Positions 8,164-18,107 are shown, counted from the first letter of the stretch. The stretch is 62,328 nt of DNA from Bryobacterales bacterium (GCA_003135055.1 PLDF01000497.1:1-62328), one strand, 5' to 3'. A program made the numbers and translations. The notes: generated by a model from the sequence alone, not told the origin.

Positions 8164-10046
8164 CCGAGAGCCGACGGGTTCGCCACCGTCGACAAATCTC
8201 CCAGCGGCTCGCCCAGATACTTTTGCCGGATCAGCCGCCGAACAATTTTCCCGCTTTGCGTTTTCGGCAGCTCCTGCACCACAATCACCTCACGCGGCCG
8301 GAAGACCTGGCCCAGCACCTCGGCGACGGTCGCGCTCACCGCGGCCGCGCTGAGCGTCACGCCGGGTTTCGCTACCGCGTAGCCCACAATCGCTTCGCCT
8401 TTGATCTCATCCGGCACGCCGATCACCGCGGCCTCCGCCACGCCCGGATGCTGCATCATGGCGTCCTCCACTTCGGCTGGCCCCACCTTGCGGCCCGCCA
8501 CATTCATCGATTCGTCGGCGCGGCCGTGCAGGAACCAGTGGCCGTCTTCATCCACGCTGGCCCAATCGCCGTGGTACCACATTCCGGGAAAGCGCGACCA
8601 GTAAGTTTCGATGTAGCGCTCCGGGTTATTCCAGATGCCGCGCGTCATCGAGGGCGATGGCGCAGTGCAGACCAGGTAGCCCGTGCGGCCACGCACCGGG
8701 TGGCCGTTTTCATCCACGACCTCGGTGGCCATGCCGGGCGCGGGTCCGCCCAAACTGCATGGCTTGAGTTCCTGGATGGGCAAAGGAAACAGGAAGCATC
8801 CCACAATCTCCGTGCCGCCGGAAATATTGATGATGGGACACCGCCGGCGCCCCACGCGCTCGAAGAACCACATCCACGAGGCCTCGTCCCACGGCTCGCC
8901 GGTGGAGCCCAGCAGCCGCAGCGATTCCATGGGCGGCATGGCGTCGAGGCCGAGCGGCGCCGATTTGCTGAGCACGCGGATGGCGGTGGGCGAGACGCCG
9001 AACGTGGTGATGCGGTGGCGCTCGATGGTCTCCCACAAGCGCATCGGCCCCGGATAATCCGGCGCGCCGTCGTAAAGAAAGATTGTGCCGCCGAAGAGGT
9101 GGTTGCCGATAATGCTCCACGGCCCCATCATCCATCCGATGTCGGACAGCCAGAAGAAGCGGTCGTCCGCGCGATGGTCGAAGCCCAGCCAGATTTCCTT
9201 ACCCATCTGCGCCAGGCATCCGGCGTGGGTGTGGACCGTGCCCTTGGGCTTGCCGGTGGTGCCCGAAGTGTATAGGATGAACGCGCGCGCTTCGGAATCG
9301 AGCGAGGCGGTTGGGGCAGCGGGCGATTGCGCGGCAAGGAACTCTTTCCAGGCGAGATGCCCCGCCACGTCGCCGCCGCGATACGGCAATACGATGGTGT
9401 GTTCCACGGTGCACTGCCCGGTCCGTTTTGAAGTATCCGGCATCTTTTCGAGCAGCGGCAGCGCCTTGCCGCGCCGCTCCAGATGAGTGGCGGTGAACAA
9501 CACGCGCGCACCCGAATCCGCCAGGCGGGTGGCGATTGCGCCTGAGCCGAAGCCGGCGAAAATGGGCACAACGGTAAGGCCCGCCTTGAAACAGCCGTAT
9601 AGAATCGCCAGAATCTGAGGGACCATGGGCATGGCGAGGGCCACGCGGTCGCCCGGTTCAAGACCCAGCGCAGTCAGGCCATTGGCCACGCGATTGGCAT
9701 CGCCGCGCAATTCGGCGAAGCTCACGGCTCGCGTTTCGCCGCTTTCGCCTTCCCAAATGCAGGCGATGCGGCCGGAATCGGCCCAGCGGTCGAGGCAATT
9801 GTGCGCGATGTTCAGCCTGCCGCCCACAAACCATTGCGCCCATTCGGGTCCGCGGCTGGCGTCGAGCGTCTGGTGGTAGGGCTCGAACCATTCCACGCCC
9901 ATTTCGCGCATGATTTCGCCCCAAAACCGTTCCGGCTCTTCGCGTGAGAATTGCAGGAAGGCGCTACGATCGCGAAATCCCAGGCGCTCCATGAAGCGCC
10001 AGACGTTGGTTTGCCGGATGAATTCGGGCGAGGGCTCCCAGATCAT
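8160..10046 (-). CDS. AMP-forming acyl-CoA/acetyl-CoA synthetase-like ligase
   Basis: A 628-residue adenylate-forming enzyme that would activate a carboxylate to its acyl-CoA via an acyl-adenylate. The sequence has the phosphate-binding loop YTSGTTGKPKGTVHTHAG (about residues 259-276), the core adenylation motif YHGDWASVDEDGHW and the hinge GRADESMNVAGRKVGPAEVE, and the catalytic lysine region LPKTQSGKIVRR near the C-terminus. The N-terminal WRFMERLGF...WFEPY segment with NIAHNCLDRW is the acetyl-CoA synthetase/acetoacetyl-CoA synthetase-type N-terminal domain. It is therefore closest to acetyl- or propionyl-CoA synthetases, but the exact acid is not certain. The stop codon falls within a dispersed repeat. 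Confidence 0.9.
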   Translation of the reverse strand: MIWEPSPEFIRQTNVWRFMERLGFRDRSAFLQFSREEPERFWGEIMREMGVEWFEPYHQTLDASRGPEWAQWFVGGRLNIAHNCLDRWADSGRIACIWEGESGETRAVSFAELRGDANRVANGLTALGLEPGDRVALAMPMVPQILAILYGCFKAGLTVVPIFAGFGSGAIATRLADSGARVLFTATHLERRGKALPLLEKMPDTSKRTGQCTVEHTIVLPYRGGDVAGHLAWKEFLAAQSPAAPTASLDSEARAFILYTSGTTGKPKGTVHTHAGCLAQMGKEIWLGFDHRADDRFFWLSDIGWMMGPWSIIGNHLFGGTIFLYDGAPDYPGPMRLWETIERHRITTFGVSPTAIRVLSKSAPLGLDAMPPMESLRLLGSTGEPWDEASWMWFFERVGRRRCPIINISGGTEIVGCFLFPLPIQELKPCSLGGPAPGMATEVVDENGHPVRGRTGYLVCTAPSPSMTRGIWNNPERYIETYWSRFPGMWYHGDWASVDEDGHWFLHGRADESMNVAGRKVGPAEVEDAMMQHPGVAEAAVIGVPDEIKGEAIVGYAVAKPGVTLSAAAVSATVAEVLGQVFRPREVIVVQELPKTQSGKIVRRLIRQKYLGEPLGDLSTVANPSALG

Positions 10047-10142
10047 TCGAAACTCAGTGTAACCCGCCGGGCGATTGCGTTAGTCTATGCTTAGTTAAGA
10101 ACAGTGCTTCGGGTCGACTCCAGGTTTCCCCGCATTTTGCGG

Positions 10143-10610
10143 ATGGCGTGTATCGGTTTGGCGGCGTGCGCGGCGGCATCGTGCGCGGAGGACACGCTTG
10201 TGCCTCTGACGGTCTGCGAAATCGTCCGCGATTTGCCCGCGCAGGATGGCAAGGTGGTGGCCGCCATCGGCCGCTATTCATTCCGTTCGGATGGCCGCTC
10301 GCTGGGCGAGCAGTCCTGCGACACTCCCGGCACGCCGCCGGTGCTGTGGCTGGTTGAGGATCTCAAGGACGGTCCCAAGCCGCCCGAGCCCCTGAATCTC
10401 GACAAAGCCGCCCTCAAGAAGAAGTTCGCCGACGTGCAGCGCCGCAGCACCCTGGGTAAGTTTCACTTCGGGACTTCGGACTACGACCGTTGGGCGGTCG
10501 TCTTCGGCCGCATCGAGCGCCGCGCCGGCGACGATGCGAAGAAGGCGCCGGCGAATCTGGTCTATCGCGGGAGTACGCTGATCTTTGTGATTACTTCGAG
10601 CGAATGGTAG
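10143..10610 (+). CDS. Small exported protein of unknown function, possibly a lipoprotein
   Basis: I do not recognise this 155-residue protein. From the ATG at 10143 it has a signal-like start (MACIGLAACAAASCAED); the Cys in AASC could be lipidated, though the lipobox is not ideal. The rest is soluble, with LTVCEIVRDLPAQDGKVVAAIGRY (in two parts: a conserved-looking CEI segment and a KVVAAIGRY strand) and GRIERRAGD, reminiscent of small OB-like 'imposes cost on gene name' domains but without a firm match. An open frame extends 13 codons further upstream to 10104. It is divergent from the synthetase gene. Confidence 0.65.
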   Translation: MACIGLAACAAASCAEDTLVPLTVCEIVRDLPAQDGKVVAAIGRYSFRSDGRSLGEQSCDTPGTPPVLWLVEDLKDGPKPPEPLNLDKAALKKKFADVQRRSTLGKFHFGTSDYDRWAVVFGRIERRAGDDAKKAPANLVYRGSTLIFVITSSEW

Positions 10611-10995
10611 CGGGACGGGCGGAACCCCGCGGTCCGCCAAGGCGCTAAACTTGGCTCGCCCACACGGTGAGGCGCGTGCCCGCCAGCACGTGTATATCGC
10701 AGAATGCCGGTTGGGGAAGCTTCGGCGTTAAGCGGGCGATTCGTTTTAGCCCGCCTCGGCCATTTGGGCGACATGGGCGTTCCTACTCAAGTTTACGGGA
10801 CCGGGACTTACGGGAGTAATTTCTCAACGCCGTTAGTACCAGTTACCGGAACCTCCACATATCCGGCACTGACCAAATGGATCACGCAATCGTACGATGG
10901 CATGTGAGGTAGATATCTGGTATCGCCGAAGGTTACTCCTTTGGGGGCGCGGCTCCGTTATCATAATCGGTGTGACACATCCGATTCTTGTCCGT
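10611..10995. other. Intergenic stretch, no gene recognised
   Basis: No convincing reading frame or RNA was seen in these 385 bp. One imperfect hairpin (GCGGGC...GCCCGC, near 10731-10755) is present. The sequence from about 10790 to 10900 looks like a decayed coding stretch (TYPALTKWITQS-like) without a start or stop context. Confidence 0.5.
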
Positions 10996-13020
10996 ATGGC
11001 GCGCTTGACAAGCTGCTTCGCATTGCTGCTGTATCTCGTCTGCTTTGCCTACGCTCAGACTACGCCGACTCCCGTTGGAGAGATGCTTCTAGTCTCGGGA
11101 ATAGGATCCGGCAGAATTGAGAATCTGTCGTTCTCACCAGACGGCAAGTCTTTACTGGTGCTCACCAATATCGGATTCAGGATCCTGGATGTTCAAAGCG
11201 GCCGCGTGGTGAATTCGATTGCAAGTTACGCTCGTGCGAGTTCCTGGCGGTGGGAGGACTCTCCGGTTGCCATCTGCTGGTCTAATGACGGAAAACAGAT
11301 CGCGCGCGCCTCTCGCGAGATCGAGATTTGGAGTCCCCTCGGCAAAACTCCGGAGCGAACACTGCCTATTAGCTATGAGGATGCGCCGCTGAGCGATCTC
11401 GTTTGGTCTCCATCTGGGGATCAAATCGCCGCCCGGACCTCGCAGCCAAGAATCGTAGTGATAGACGTGCGTTCGGGAAGGCGCGTTCTGATTCCCGAAA
11501 AATGGGAGGAAGATGGCTCCACGGTGTTTGCGCTTAAGGGCCCCTCATGGTCTCCCGACGGCCGATTACTCGCCGTGCTGGTCGGCCGGATTGGCAACTC
11601 GGCTGCATCCGAGTCAATTCACATCTGGGACATGTCACGGCTTGCGCTGGTGCGAGATATATCGCTCACAGGATTGCCGAACTCCGGGCACGGAAGAGAG
11701 ACCGAGGATTCGATGTTCATACAAGATCGGCCCATCGTGGCCTGGGCTCCCGACGGCAAGGTCCTGGCTGCGGATTCCGGCAAGACCGGACTCCTGTTGT
11801 GGGATGCGCGCACGGGCAAGTTCTTGCGCCAGTTGGGTCAGGGAAACCAATTCCTTTCGTGGTCGCGAGATGGCGCAATACTGCATGTGGTGGCGGACGA
11901 TCAAGTCCGATTCATCAATCGCGGGGATGGCATCGCCACCGTGGCCACCCAAAATGAAGACATACTTCAAGGCCAGACCGTAGTATCGGCGGATGGAAGG
12001 TATATTGCGGCTATCGTGGACCGTCGTCGGCCTGATGAAGTCGATCTGTGGCGTGCAGGGACGAAAAAGCCTTTCATCCAAATTCCTTGGACCGGCGCCA
12101 TCCATATGGAGAATTACGGGGTGGACTCAGATAACACGCGCATCGGAATGGTCTGGCCGTCCCAGGTGTCGCCGAACGGAAATCAATTGGCTGTTTCGAA
12201 AGATGGAGCGACTGAAATCCTCGACAGCATGACCGGCCGCCAGGCGTTTGCGCCGTCTTCCCCGAGGGTTTGGATCGCATGGTCGCCCAGCGGAAACCTG
12301 ATCGTGGTTGACCATGCCGGCGCCGGAGACACTCGCCTGATCCGCGCAAACAGCGGTCAGCCGATTTCACAATTCGCGCCATCGGGGTTCGTCGCTTTTT
12401 CACCCAGTGAGGATTTGATTGCGAGCGGTGGAGCCGCTGGCGTGCGGGTGCTTCGGGTCAACGACGGAACAGTGGTTGAAACGATCGACGACGTGCGCCG
12501 TCGTCATTTCCACGCCGCTTCCTGGTCGCCCAATGGACGAATGATCCTGCTGGATGACTTCGGCGACGATGCCGGCTCTGTCGAGCCTGCGGTCTTCTCG
12601 CTGACGGACAAAGCCTTGAAACCGGCTCCGCCAGGAAGAGGCCGCCTCCTATGGATCGGACCGGATGAGTTGGTGAGGACAACAATTTCCGGCGGGATCT
12701 TCACCCTCCAGTCGCCGAACCGGCAACTAGCGGTTACGATCCCGCAAACCGGCGCATCCGAACTCTGGGACTTGCGCGCCGGAAAAACGGCCGCCGGCCC
12801 GCCGCAAGCAGGCTTCAGTTCGGTCTGGTCTCCGGACTCCACTCGAATCGCGTCAATGTCCGGTCCAGGGAAAATTGATGTCTGGGACGTTGCGGCACAC
12901 AGGGTCACGGAGACCTGGTATGCGCCAGGTGCAGAAGGAGCGACGACCCTGCTTTGGCCGGAGAAATTGACGCTTGTAGAGAACATCGGTGGCGCTGTGC
13001 GCGTTTGGCGACAACCGTAG
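10996..13020 (+). CDS. Exported WD40/TolB-like beta-propeller protein
   Basis: A 674-residue secreted protein from the ATG at 10996, chosen because it starts a clean signal peptide (MARLTSCFALLLYLVCFAYA). The mature part consists of repeated propeller blades with motifs such as SPDGKSLLVLTNIGFRILD, WSNDGKQIARASREIEIW, WSPDGRLLAVLV and WSPNGRMILL, i.e. two consecutive seven-bladed WD40-like propellers are possible. No catalytic domain is visible; it probably acts as a protein-binding scaffold in the periplasm or outside. It has no obvious operon partner: a zinc dehydrogenase gene converges on it 30 bp downstream. Confidence 0.8.
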   Translation: MARLTSCFALLLYLVCFAYAQTTPTPVGEMLLVSGIGSGRIENLSFSPDGKSLLVLTNIGFRILDVQSGRVVNSIASYARASSWRWEDSPVAICWSNDGKQIARASREIEIWSPLGKTPERTLPISYEDAPLSDLVWSPSGDQIAARTSQPRIVVIDVRSGRRVLIPEKWEEDGSTVFALKGPSWSPDGRLLAVLVGRIGNSAASESIHIWDMSRLALVRDISLTGLPNSGHGRETEDSMFIQDRPIVAWAPDGKVLAADSGKTGLLLWDARTGKFLRQLGQGNQFLSWSRDGAILHVVADDQVRFINRGDGIATVATQNEDILQGQTVVSADGRYIAAIVDRRRPDEVDLWRAGTKKPFIQIPWTGAIHMENYGVDSDNTRIGMVWPSQVSPNGNQLAVSKDGATEILDSMTGRQAFAPSSPRVWIAWSPSGNLIVVDHAGAGDTRLIRANSGQPISQFAPSGFVAFSPSEDLIASGGAAGVRVLRVNDGTVVETIDDVRRRHFHAASWSPNGRMILLDDFGDDAGSVEPAVFSLTDKALKPAPPGRGRLLWIGPDELVRTTISGGIFTLQSPNRQLAVTIPQTGASELWDLRAGKTAAGPPQAGFSSVWSPDSTRIASMSGPGKIDVWDVAAHRVTETWYAPGAEGATTLLWPEKLTLVENIGGAVRVWRQP

Positions 13021-13050
13021 GCAAAGCGTAGGCCGCCCAGGGGGTCCGCC

Positions 13051-14046
13051 CTACGGGCGCAGTATCACCTTCATCAGGTTCGGCTCTCTGCGATACAACC
13101 TCCCAAACCAATCAGCCCCTTCCGACAGCGGCGCGACGGCGCTGATCAGCGGGTCCACCCGGATCATGCCCTCCGCCATCAGCTTGATCGCCGCGGGATA
13201 CTCGCCGTTCGATGCGCACGATCCCTGAAGCCGCAGTTGGCGCGTTACCACCTCCTGTAACGGCAGCTCGACCGTTGGCGCCACATTGCCCACCAGCGTG
13301 ACGGCGCCGCCTTTGCGCACCGCCGAAATCGCCGCGCGCACCGAATCCTTGTTGCCGACGCATTCAATCGCCAGATCGGCGTTCCACTGCGCCGGAGCGG
13401 TGAAGCTTTCCGTCGCGCCGAGCTGCCGCGCCAGAGCCAATCGCTCTTCGCTGGGGTCGACGGCGATCACGCGCGCGCATCCCGAGGCGCGCAAGGCTTG
13501 AATGGTCAAGACGCCGATCATGCCGGTGCCGATTACCACCGCCGTATCGCCCAGCCGCACGGGCGTCAGATTCACCGCATGCATAGCCACCGAAACGGCC
13601 TCGATCATGGCCGCCTGCTCATAGCTGAGCGCCTCCGGCAGCCGGTAAACAATGCGGCGCGGCACGGCGACGTATTCCGCAAACGCGCCGTGGCGGCGAT
13701 ACGGCCCCGGTGAAACGCCCATCACCTGGCGGTTATCGCACAGGTTCACTTCGCCGCGCCCGCAATAGAAACATTGGCCGCAATAAATAGTGGAATCGAA
13801 GGTGACGCGGTCGCCTGGGCGCAGGTCGCGCACATCCGCGCCGGCGGCGGCCACTTCACCGGCCGCTTCGTGGCCCATTACCAGCGGCGGGATGCGGCGC
13901 CCGGTGGACCCATCGAACCCATGCACGTCGCTGCCGCAAATGCCGCAGGCGCGCACGCGGATCAATACGTCGTCCGGCCCGATTTCGGGTTCCGGCATCG
14001 GCGTCAACTCAAGTTTCAGATACTCCGTCAGAAGCAGTGCATTCAT
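13051..14046 (-). CDS. Zinc-dependent medium-chain alcohol/polyol dehydrogenase
   Basis: A 331-residue cytoplasmic MDR dehydrogenase. Catalytic zinc ligands are seen as Cys37 (ACGICGSDVHG) and His59-Glu60 (MGHEAAGEV); the structural zinc site is the four cysteines in CGQCFYCGRGEVNLC (89, 92, 95, 103). The nucleotide fold contains VIGTGMIGVLTIQAL followed by VIAVDPSEER, where the Asp at the end of the second strand favours NAD over NADP. It resembles sorbitol/threonine/galactitol-type dehydrogenases, but the substrate cannot be fixed. ATG 14046 was chosen over an upstream extension because the extra 32 residues are basic and lack family similarity. Confidence 0.88.
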   Translation of the reverse strand: MNALLLTEYLKLELTPMPEPEIGPDDVLIRVRACGICGSDVHGFDGSTGRRIPPLVMGHEAAGEVAAAGADVRDLRPGDRVTFDSTIYCGQCFYCGRGEVNLCDNRQVMGVSPGPYRRHGAFAEYVAVPRRIVYRLPEALSYEQAAMIEAVSVAMHAVNLTPVRLGDTAVVIGTGMIGVLTIQALRASGCARVIAVDPSEERLALARQLGATESFTAPAQWNADLAIECVGNKDSVRAAISAVRKGGAVTLVGNVAPTVELPLQEVVTRQLRLQGSCASNGEYPAAIKLMAEGMIRVDPLISAVAPLSEGADWFGRLYRREPNLMKVILRP

Positions 14047-14107
14047 ACAGGTAAATGGTAACAGTGGGAACCTGCGGCGCGCCGCCGGTGTCTTACCAGT
14101 AGACTCC

Positions 14108-15580
14108 TTGCCGCCAACCGGAATAGACCGGGCTCGCGCCATCTTCTGGCTTCAGCTTGCCAGCCTGCTCGCCACCGCGTGGGTCATCTGGAAGATCGCC
14201 ATCATACCCTTCGTGCCCATCGGACTGGGAATGGCGAGTTTCCTGCCGCAAACCATTTTCCTGGCGCTGTGGTATTCGCTGGCGGCGCTGCTGCTTAGCG
14301 GAGCGATTACGTTTCTGCTGCTGCTGGCGGTGCGGCGCATTGAGCGCACGGAGACCATCGGCGTAACGCTGCGCACCTGCGCCGCGGGCGTGTGGTTCGC
14401 GCCGGCGGCGATTCTGCTGGGCTCGTCGTCGCCGCTCGCGACTGCGACCGCTCTGGTGCTGGTGGTCAGCGTGACCCGCGTGCTCTATTCGCAATGGCGG
14501 ATGACTCCGAAACCGGAACCCGCCGCGCCGCCCGCGCCGCATGAAGGCCTGCTCTTCGGCTCGGGCGAATTGCCGACCGGGTTTCTGCCGCGCGATTTCT
14601 GGCCGGCCATGGCGGTGGCCGTGGCGCTGCAAATGGGCTGGGCGGCATCCTCAATTGGCAGGAAATCCGCCGCCGCGGCGTTCTATGCGTTAGCCGCGGC
14701 GCTGCTCACCGCCTACGGAATCTCAGCCGGCGTTTGGGCCCGGGACCGCCAACCGGTCCTGCCGCGCGCCATCATGGGCGTGGCGGTGACGCTGCTGTTG
14801 ACGGTGTTCATCACGATCATGGGCACGATCATGCTGATGGGCGGAGGCGGAGAGGAAGGCAGTGCGGGCGGCTCGGGAAGGGCTTCGATGCCGGCGAGCT
14901 ATGTCCAGCCGCCGCCCCCTCCGTTGCCTGCGCCCGGCAGAAAATACGATCCGCCGCCCATCGACCCGGCGCGGCTGGGTCCGGCGATCAACGTACCCGG
15001 CGGATTTCCCGGCGTGATCTTGTGGCCGGAAACGGCGCCGATTCCGATTCTGGTGGAGCCGATGCCCAAGGGCGACGGCCTATCGAAGCGGCCGCCATCG
15101 CACCCCTTCGTGATCCCATTCGACGGTGCGTATTGGATGTTCCGCTGGCCTTTCACCCGTCCACCGGCAAATTCATTCGTGCGGCGCGGCACTCCCTCGG
15201 AAATGTCGTTCAGCACGGTGGACGGTTGGCCGCTAACCATGGAAGCGCACCAGAGACTGGACCGTGAGATCGACCTGAGCTGGTGCGGCAAGGTGCAGGT
15301 GGCGATCCGGAACGCCGACCATTATCCTGGAACCGTGACGATAGAGTTGGCGCTGATGGACCGCGGCGGCGCACCCTTCCGGCTTGGCCCGGAGCGGGTG
15401 AATTCGCTCCCGGATCTGACCCGCGACCCGGTTGTGCCGGTATCGGAAACGCTCGAGTTCACCGTTCCTCCCAACGTCCCGCGCTGCGACGAATTCGACG
15501 TGATTTACCACCGCTTCAAGCTTGTTGAGCATAAGAGCGCGCGCATCGCGATTGAGAAGTTTGTGTTAGTGCCGCGGTAG
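14108..15580 (+). CDS. Multi-pass membrane protein with periplasmic C-terminal domain, unknown function
   Basis: Not recognised as a named family. There are about six hydrophobic segments in the first half (for example LQLASLLATAWVIWKIAII, SLAALLLSGAITFLLLLAV, AVTLLLTVFITIMGTIML), then a glycine-rich turn, a proline-rich linker (PPPPPLPAPGRKYDPPP) and a ~200-residue soluble domain with beta-rich content and the ending ARIAIEKFVLVPR. The start is uncertain: the first in-frame ATG (14231) would remove the first helix, so a TTG at 14108 is proposed, although no Shine-Dalgarno is visible. The open frame upstream overlaps the divergent dehydrogenase and is unlikely. The stop codon TAG is part of the left end of the repeat element 15577-15664. 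Confidence 0.6.
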   Translation: MPPTGIDRARAIFWLQLASLLATAWVIWKIAIIPFVPIGLGMASFLPQTIFLALWYSLAALLLSGAITFLLLLAVRRIERTETIGVTLRTCAAGVWFAPAAILLGSSSPLATATALVLVVSVTRVLYSQWRMTPKPEPAAPPAPHEGLLFGSGELPTGFLPRDFWPAMAVAVALQMGWAASSIGRKSAAAAFYALAAALLTAYGISAGVWARDRQPVLPRAIMGVAVTLLLTVFITIMGTIMLMGGGGEEGSAGGSGRASMPASYVQPPPPPLPAPGRKYDPPPIDPARLGPAINVPGGFPGVILWPETAPIPILVEPMPKGDGLSKRPPSHPFVIPFDGAYWMFRWPFTRPPANSFVRRGTPSEMSFSTVDGWPLTMEAHQRLDREIDLSWCGKVQVAIRNADHYPGTVTIELALMDRGGAPFRLGPERVNSLPDLTRDPVVPVSETLEFTVPPNVPRCDEFDVIYHRFKLVEHKSARIAIEKFVLVPR

Positions 15581-15664
15581 GACAGACGATCGGGTTTTGT
15601 CGTCTGTCAAGCGCGGCGACAGACCAAAACCCGGCAGACCACAAACGGCGATGGTCTGTCCTAC
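15577..15664. repeat. Short palindrome-bounded element between convergent genes
   Basis: An 88-bp element with 11-bp terminal inverted repeats GTAGGACAGAC (15577-15587) and GTCTGTCCTAC (15654-15664). It is a core-less relative of the elements at 2149-2327 and ~48097-48268. It fills the whole gap between two convergent genes and supplies the stop codon of the upstream one; its hairpins may stop transcription from both sides. Confidence 0.75.
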
Positions 15665-15665
15665 A

Positions 15666-18089
15666 TCACTCGTACTTGAGGGCGGTCATAGGGTCAACGG
15701 CGGCCGCGCGGCGCGCTGGAATGTAACTCGCAATCAACGCCACAGCCGCCAGAAACATTGGCAGCAATGCGAACGTCAACCCATCCGTGGCGCTGATGCC
15801 AAACAGGAAGCCGGCCATTAGCTTTGATGCCGCGAACGATCCGGCCAGACCTGCAAGCAACCCCGCGGCGATGGTCGGGACGGTTGAGCCAACCGCCTGA
15901 CGAAGAATATCCGCCGAAGTTGCGCCCAGCGCCATGCGGATGCCGAACTCGGAAGCGCGTTGCGTCACCGAGTAAGAGACTACGCCATAGATCCCAATGG
16001 AGGCCAGCGTGAGCGCCCCGGAAGCGAATACGCCCAGCAGCCACAAGCCCAGGCGGCGCGTGGCGATGGAGTTCGAAACCATCTCTTCGAGCGGTATCGC
16101 GTTGTAGACCGGCTGCTCGGCGTCGGCCGCCAGCACGGCGCTGCGAAGCGCCGGCGCCAGCGAGTTGGCGTCGCCGGAAGTGCGCGCCAGCAGCGTCATG
16201 AATCGCGAGACGAATTGCGCGTGCGGCATGTAAATCTGCGGCGTTGAGGGCAGGCCCAGGCCATACTGCGCGACGTCGGCGGCCACGCCCACTACCTCGC
16301 GGAACGGCGAATCGTCGAACGTTCCGCTGGGCTGCCCGGCGCGGATCTTCTTCCCGAGCGGCGATTCACCGGGGAACCATAGGCGCGCGGCGGTCTCGCT
16401 GATCACGCAGACAAACGGGTGCGCCCCATCGTCGCGCGCCGTGAAATAGCGGCCCTGCCGCAGTGGAATTTGCAGCGTCCGGAAATAATCGGGGCTCACG
16501 ATATAGCGGTCGGGCGAGATCTGTTCGCCGGGCCGCTGAGGCCGCCCTTCGATCACGTAGCCGGTGCGGTCGAAATCGCCATTCAGTGGAACCACGCTGG
16601 CGATGGCGGCGCCGCTTACGCCGGGGATAGCGCGCAGGCTGGTCAGCGTGCGGTCGAAGAAGCTCGTGACATCGCCGGGCTTGGCATATCGAGCCGATGG
16701 CAGAGACGCGGCGGCGGTAATCACGCCGTGCGGCTCGAAACCGGGGTTAACGCTGCGCAGGCGCAGAAAGCTGCGGCCCAGCAACCCCGCGGCCACCAGC
16801 AGCATCAGGGCGAGGGCGATCTGTCCGGCCGCGAGCAGTTGACGCAACCGGTTGCGGCGATCTCCGGCGATGCGGGTTCCCAGCCTGAGGCCTTCGTCTT
16901 GGGCCGCCGCGCCGAGGCGCAGAATGGGCGCGGAGCCGAAGAGAATCGCAGCGGCAATGGAGAGCGCAATGGAAAACCCGAGCACCCGGAGATCGAGCGA
17001 GATATGGCCGGCATCGGGCAGGACGCGTATCGCCACGGTGGTGAGAGCGGAAGCGCTCCACCAGGCGAGTAGAATGCCCGCAGCGCCGCCGGCCAAGCCG
17101 AGCACGAGGCTTTCCGAGAGCAACATGCGGGCGAGGCGCACCGTGCCTGCGCCGAGAGCCGAGCGAATGGCGATCTCACGGCGGCGCGCGCTCGATTTCG
17201 CCAGCAGCAGATTCGCGATGTTGGCGCACGCGATCAGCATCAGCGCCAGCACCGCGCCTTGCAATGCGACAAGGCCCGTGCGGACATTGCGCGTCATGTC
17301 GTCGCGCAGGGTGACGATGCGCGCCGCAATGTGGGCGTCTTCCGACGGATGAGCGCGTTCCATATCGCGCGAGCGCACGTTGAGATCGGCCTGCGCCTGT
17401 TCGATGGAAACTCCGGCGCGGAGGCGAACGATGGATTCCAGGTGATGACCGTCGCGCGAGCCGGGGCCGAAGTTTTCTCCCAGCGCACGGTAGATTTGGG
17501 TGGGTTCGGAGGCGAGACTGGGCGGCAGCAGCGGCATATCGGGCGGCGCCACGCCAACGACGGTATGAGCCCGAGCATTCAGAAGAATGGTGCGGCCGGC
17601 AATGTGGGCGTCGGAATGGAAACGGTCGCGCCACAGGGGATAAGAGAGCACCACGACATCATCCGGGCCATCGCGGTCTTCGGCGGGCAGGAAGAAGCGG
17701 CCGAGGTAAGGATGGACGCTCATGACGTTGAAGTAATCGTGAGAGACCAATTGGCAGGCCAGGATCTCCGTGCGTCCGGCTCCGGTGAGAATGGGCTTAT
17801 AGAAGGTGGAATAGAGCGCCGCCGAGTCGAGGGTGCGGCTGTTGCGAGTCCAATCGGTGAAATCGTCGTAGGAGCTGGGGCCGCGGGAGTCACCGAAGCG
17901 CTCGGAGGTCCACAGCAGGGCCAGCCGGTCGGCGTGGGCGTAGGGCAGCGGGCGCAGCAGCAGCGCGTTAACGATGGTGAAGACCGACGTGGCCATGCCG
18001 ATGGCGACGGCCAGCGTGAGGATGGCGGCGGCCGCGAAGCCGGGGGCGCGCAGCAGCGAGCGGAGAGCGATTCTGAAGTCTTGAGTCAT
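15666..18089 (-). CDS. ADOP-type FtsX/MacB permease
   Basis: An 807-residue permease of the acidobacterial duplicated orphan permease group. It has the duplicated MacB architecture: a first helix (AAAAILTLAVAIGMATSVFTI), a MacB periplasmic core, an FtsX helix block with LIACANIANLLLAKSSARRREIAIRSALG, then a second periplasmic domain and a final FtsX block ending with SYIPARRAAAVDPMTALKYE. No ATP-binding subunit is nearby, as usual for ADOPs. The start at 18089 (MTQDFRIALRSLLRAPGF) fits the family; an ATG six bases upstream is also possible, while the longer frame runs into a dispersed repeat. It lacks the short N-terminal prefix domain found in its neighbour. Confidence 0.9.
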   Translation of the reverse strand: MTQDFRIALRSLLRAPGFAAAAILTLAVAIGMATSVFTIVNALLLRPLPYAHADRLALLWTSERFGDSRGPSSYDDFTDWTRNSRTLDSAALYSTFYKPILTGAGRTEILACQLVSHDYFNVMSVHPYLGRFFLPAEDRDGPDDVVVLSYPLWRDRFHSDAHIAGRTILLNARAHTVVGVAPPDMPLLPPSLASEPTQIYRALGENFGPGSRDGHHLESIVRLRAGVSIEQAQADLNVRSRDMERAHPSEDAHIAARIVTLRDDMTRNVRTGLVALQGAVLALMLIACANIANLLLAKSSARRREIAIRSALGAGTVRLARMLLSESLVLGLAGGAAGILLAWWSASALTTVAIRVLPDAGHISLDLRVLGFSIALSIAAAILFGSAPILRLGAAAQDEGLRLGTRIAGDRRNRLRQLLAAGQIALALMLLVAAGLLGRSFLRLRSVNPGFEPHGVITAAASLPSARYAKPGDVTSFFDRTLTSLRAIPGVSGAAIASVVPLNGDFDRTGYVIEGRPQRPGEQISPDRYIVSPDYFRTLQIPLRQGRYFTARDDGAHPFVCVISETAARLWFPGESPLGKKIRAGQPSGTFDDSPFREVVGVAADVAQYGLGLPSTPQIYMPHAQFVSRFMTLLARTSGDANSLAPALRSAVLAADAEQPVYNAIPLEEMVSNSIATRRLGLWLLGVFASGALTLASIGIYGVVSYSVTQRASEFGIRMALGATSADILRQAVGSTVPTIAAGLLAGLAGSFAASKLMAGFLFGISATDGLTFALLPMFLAAVALIASYIPARRAAAVDPMTALKYE

Positions 18090-18107
18090 AAGCATAAGCG
18101 AGCGTCG

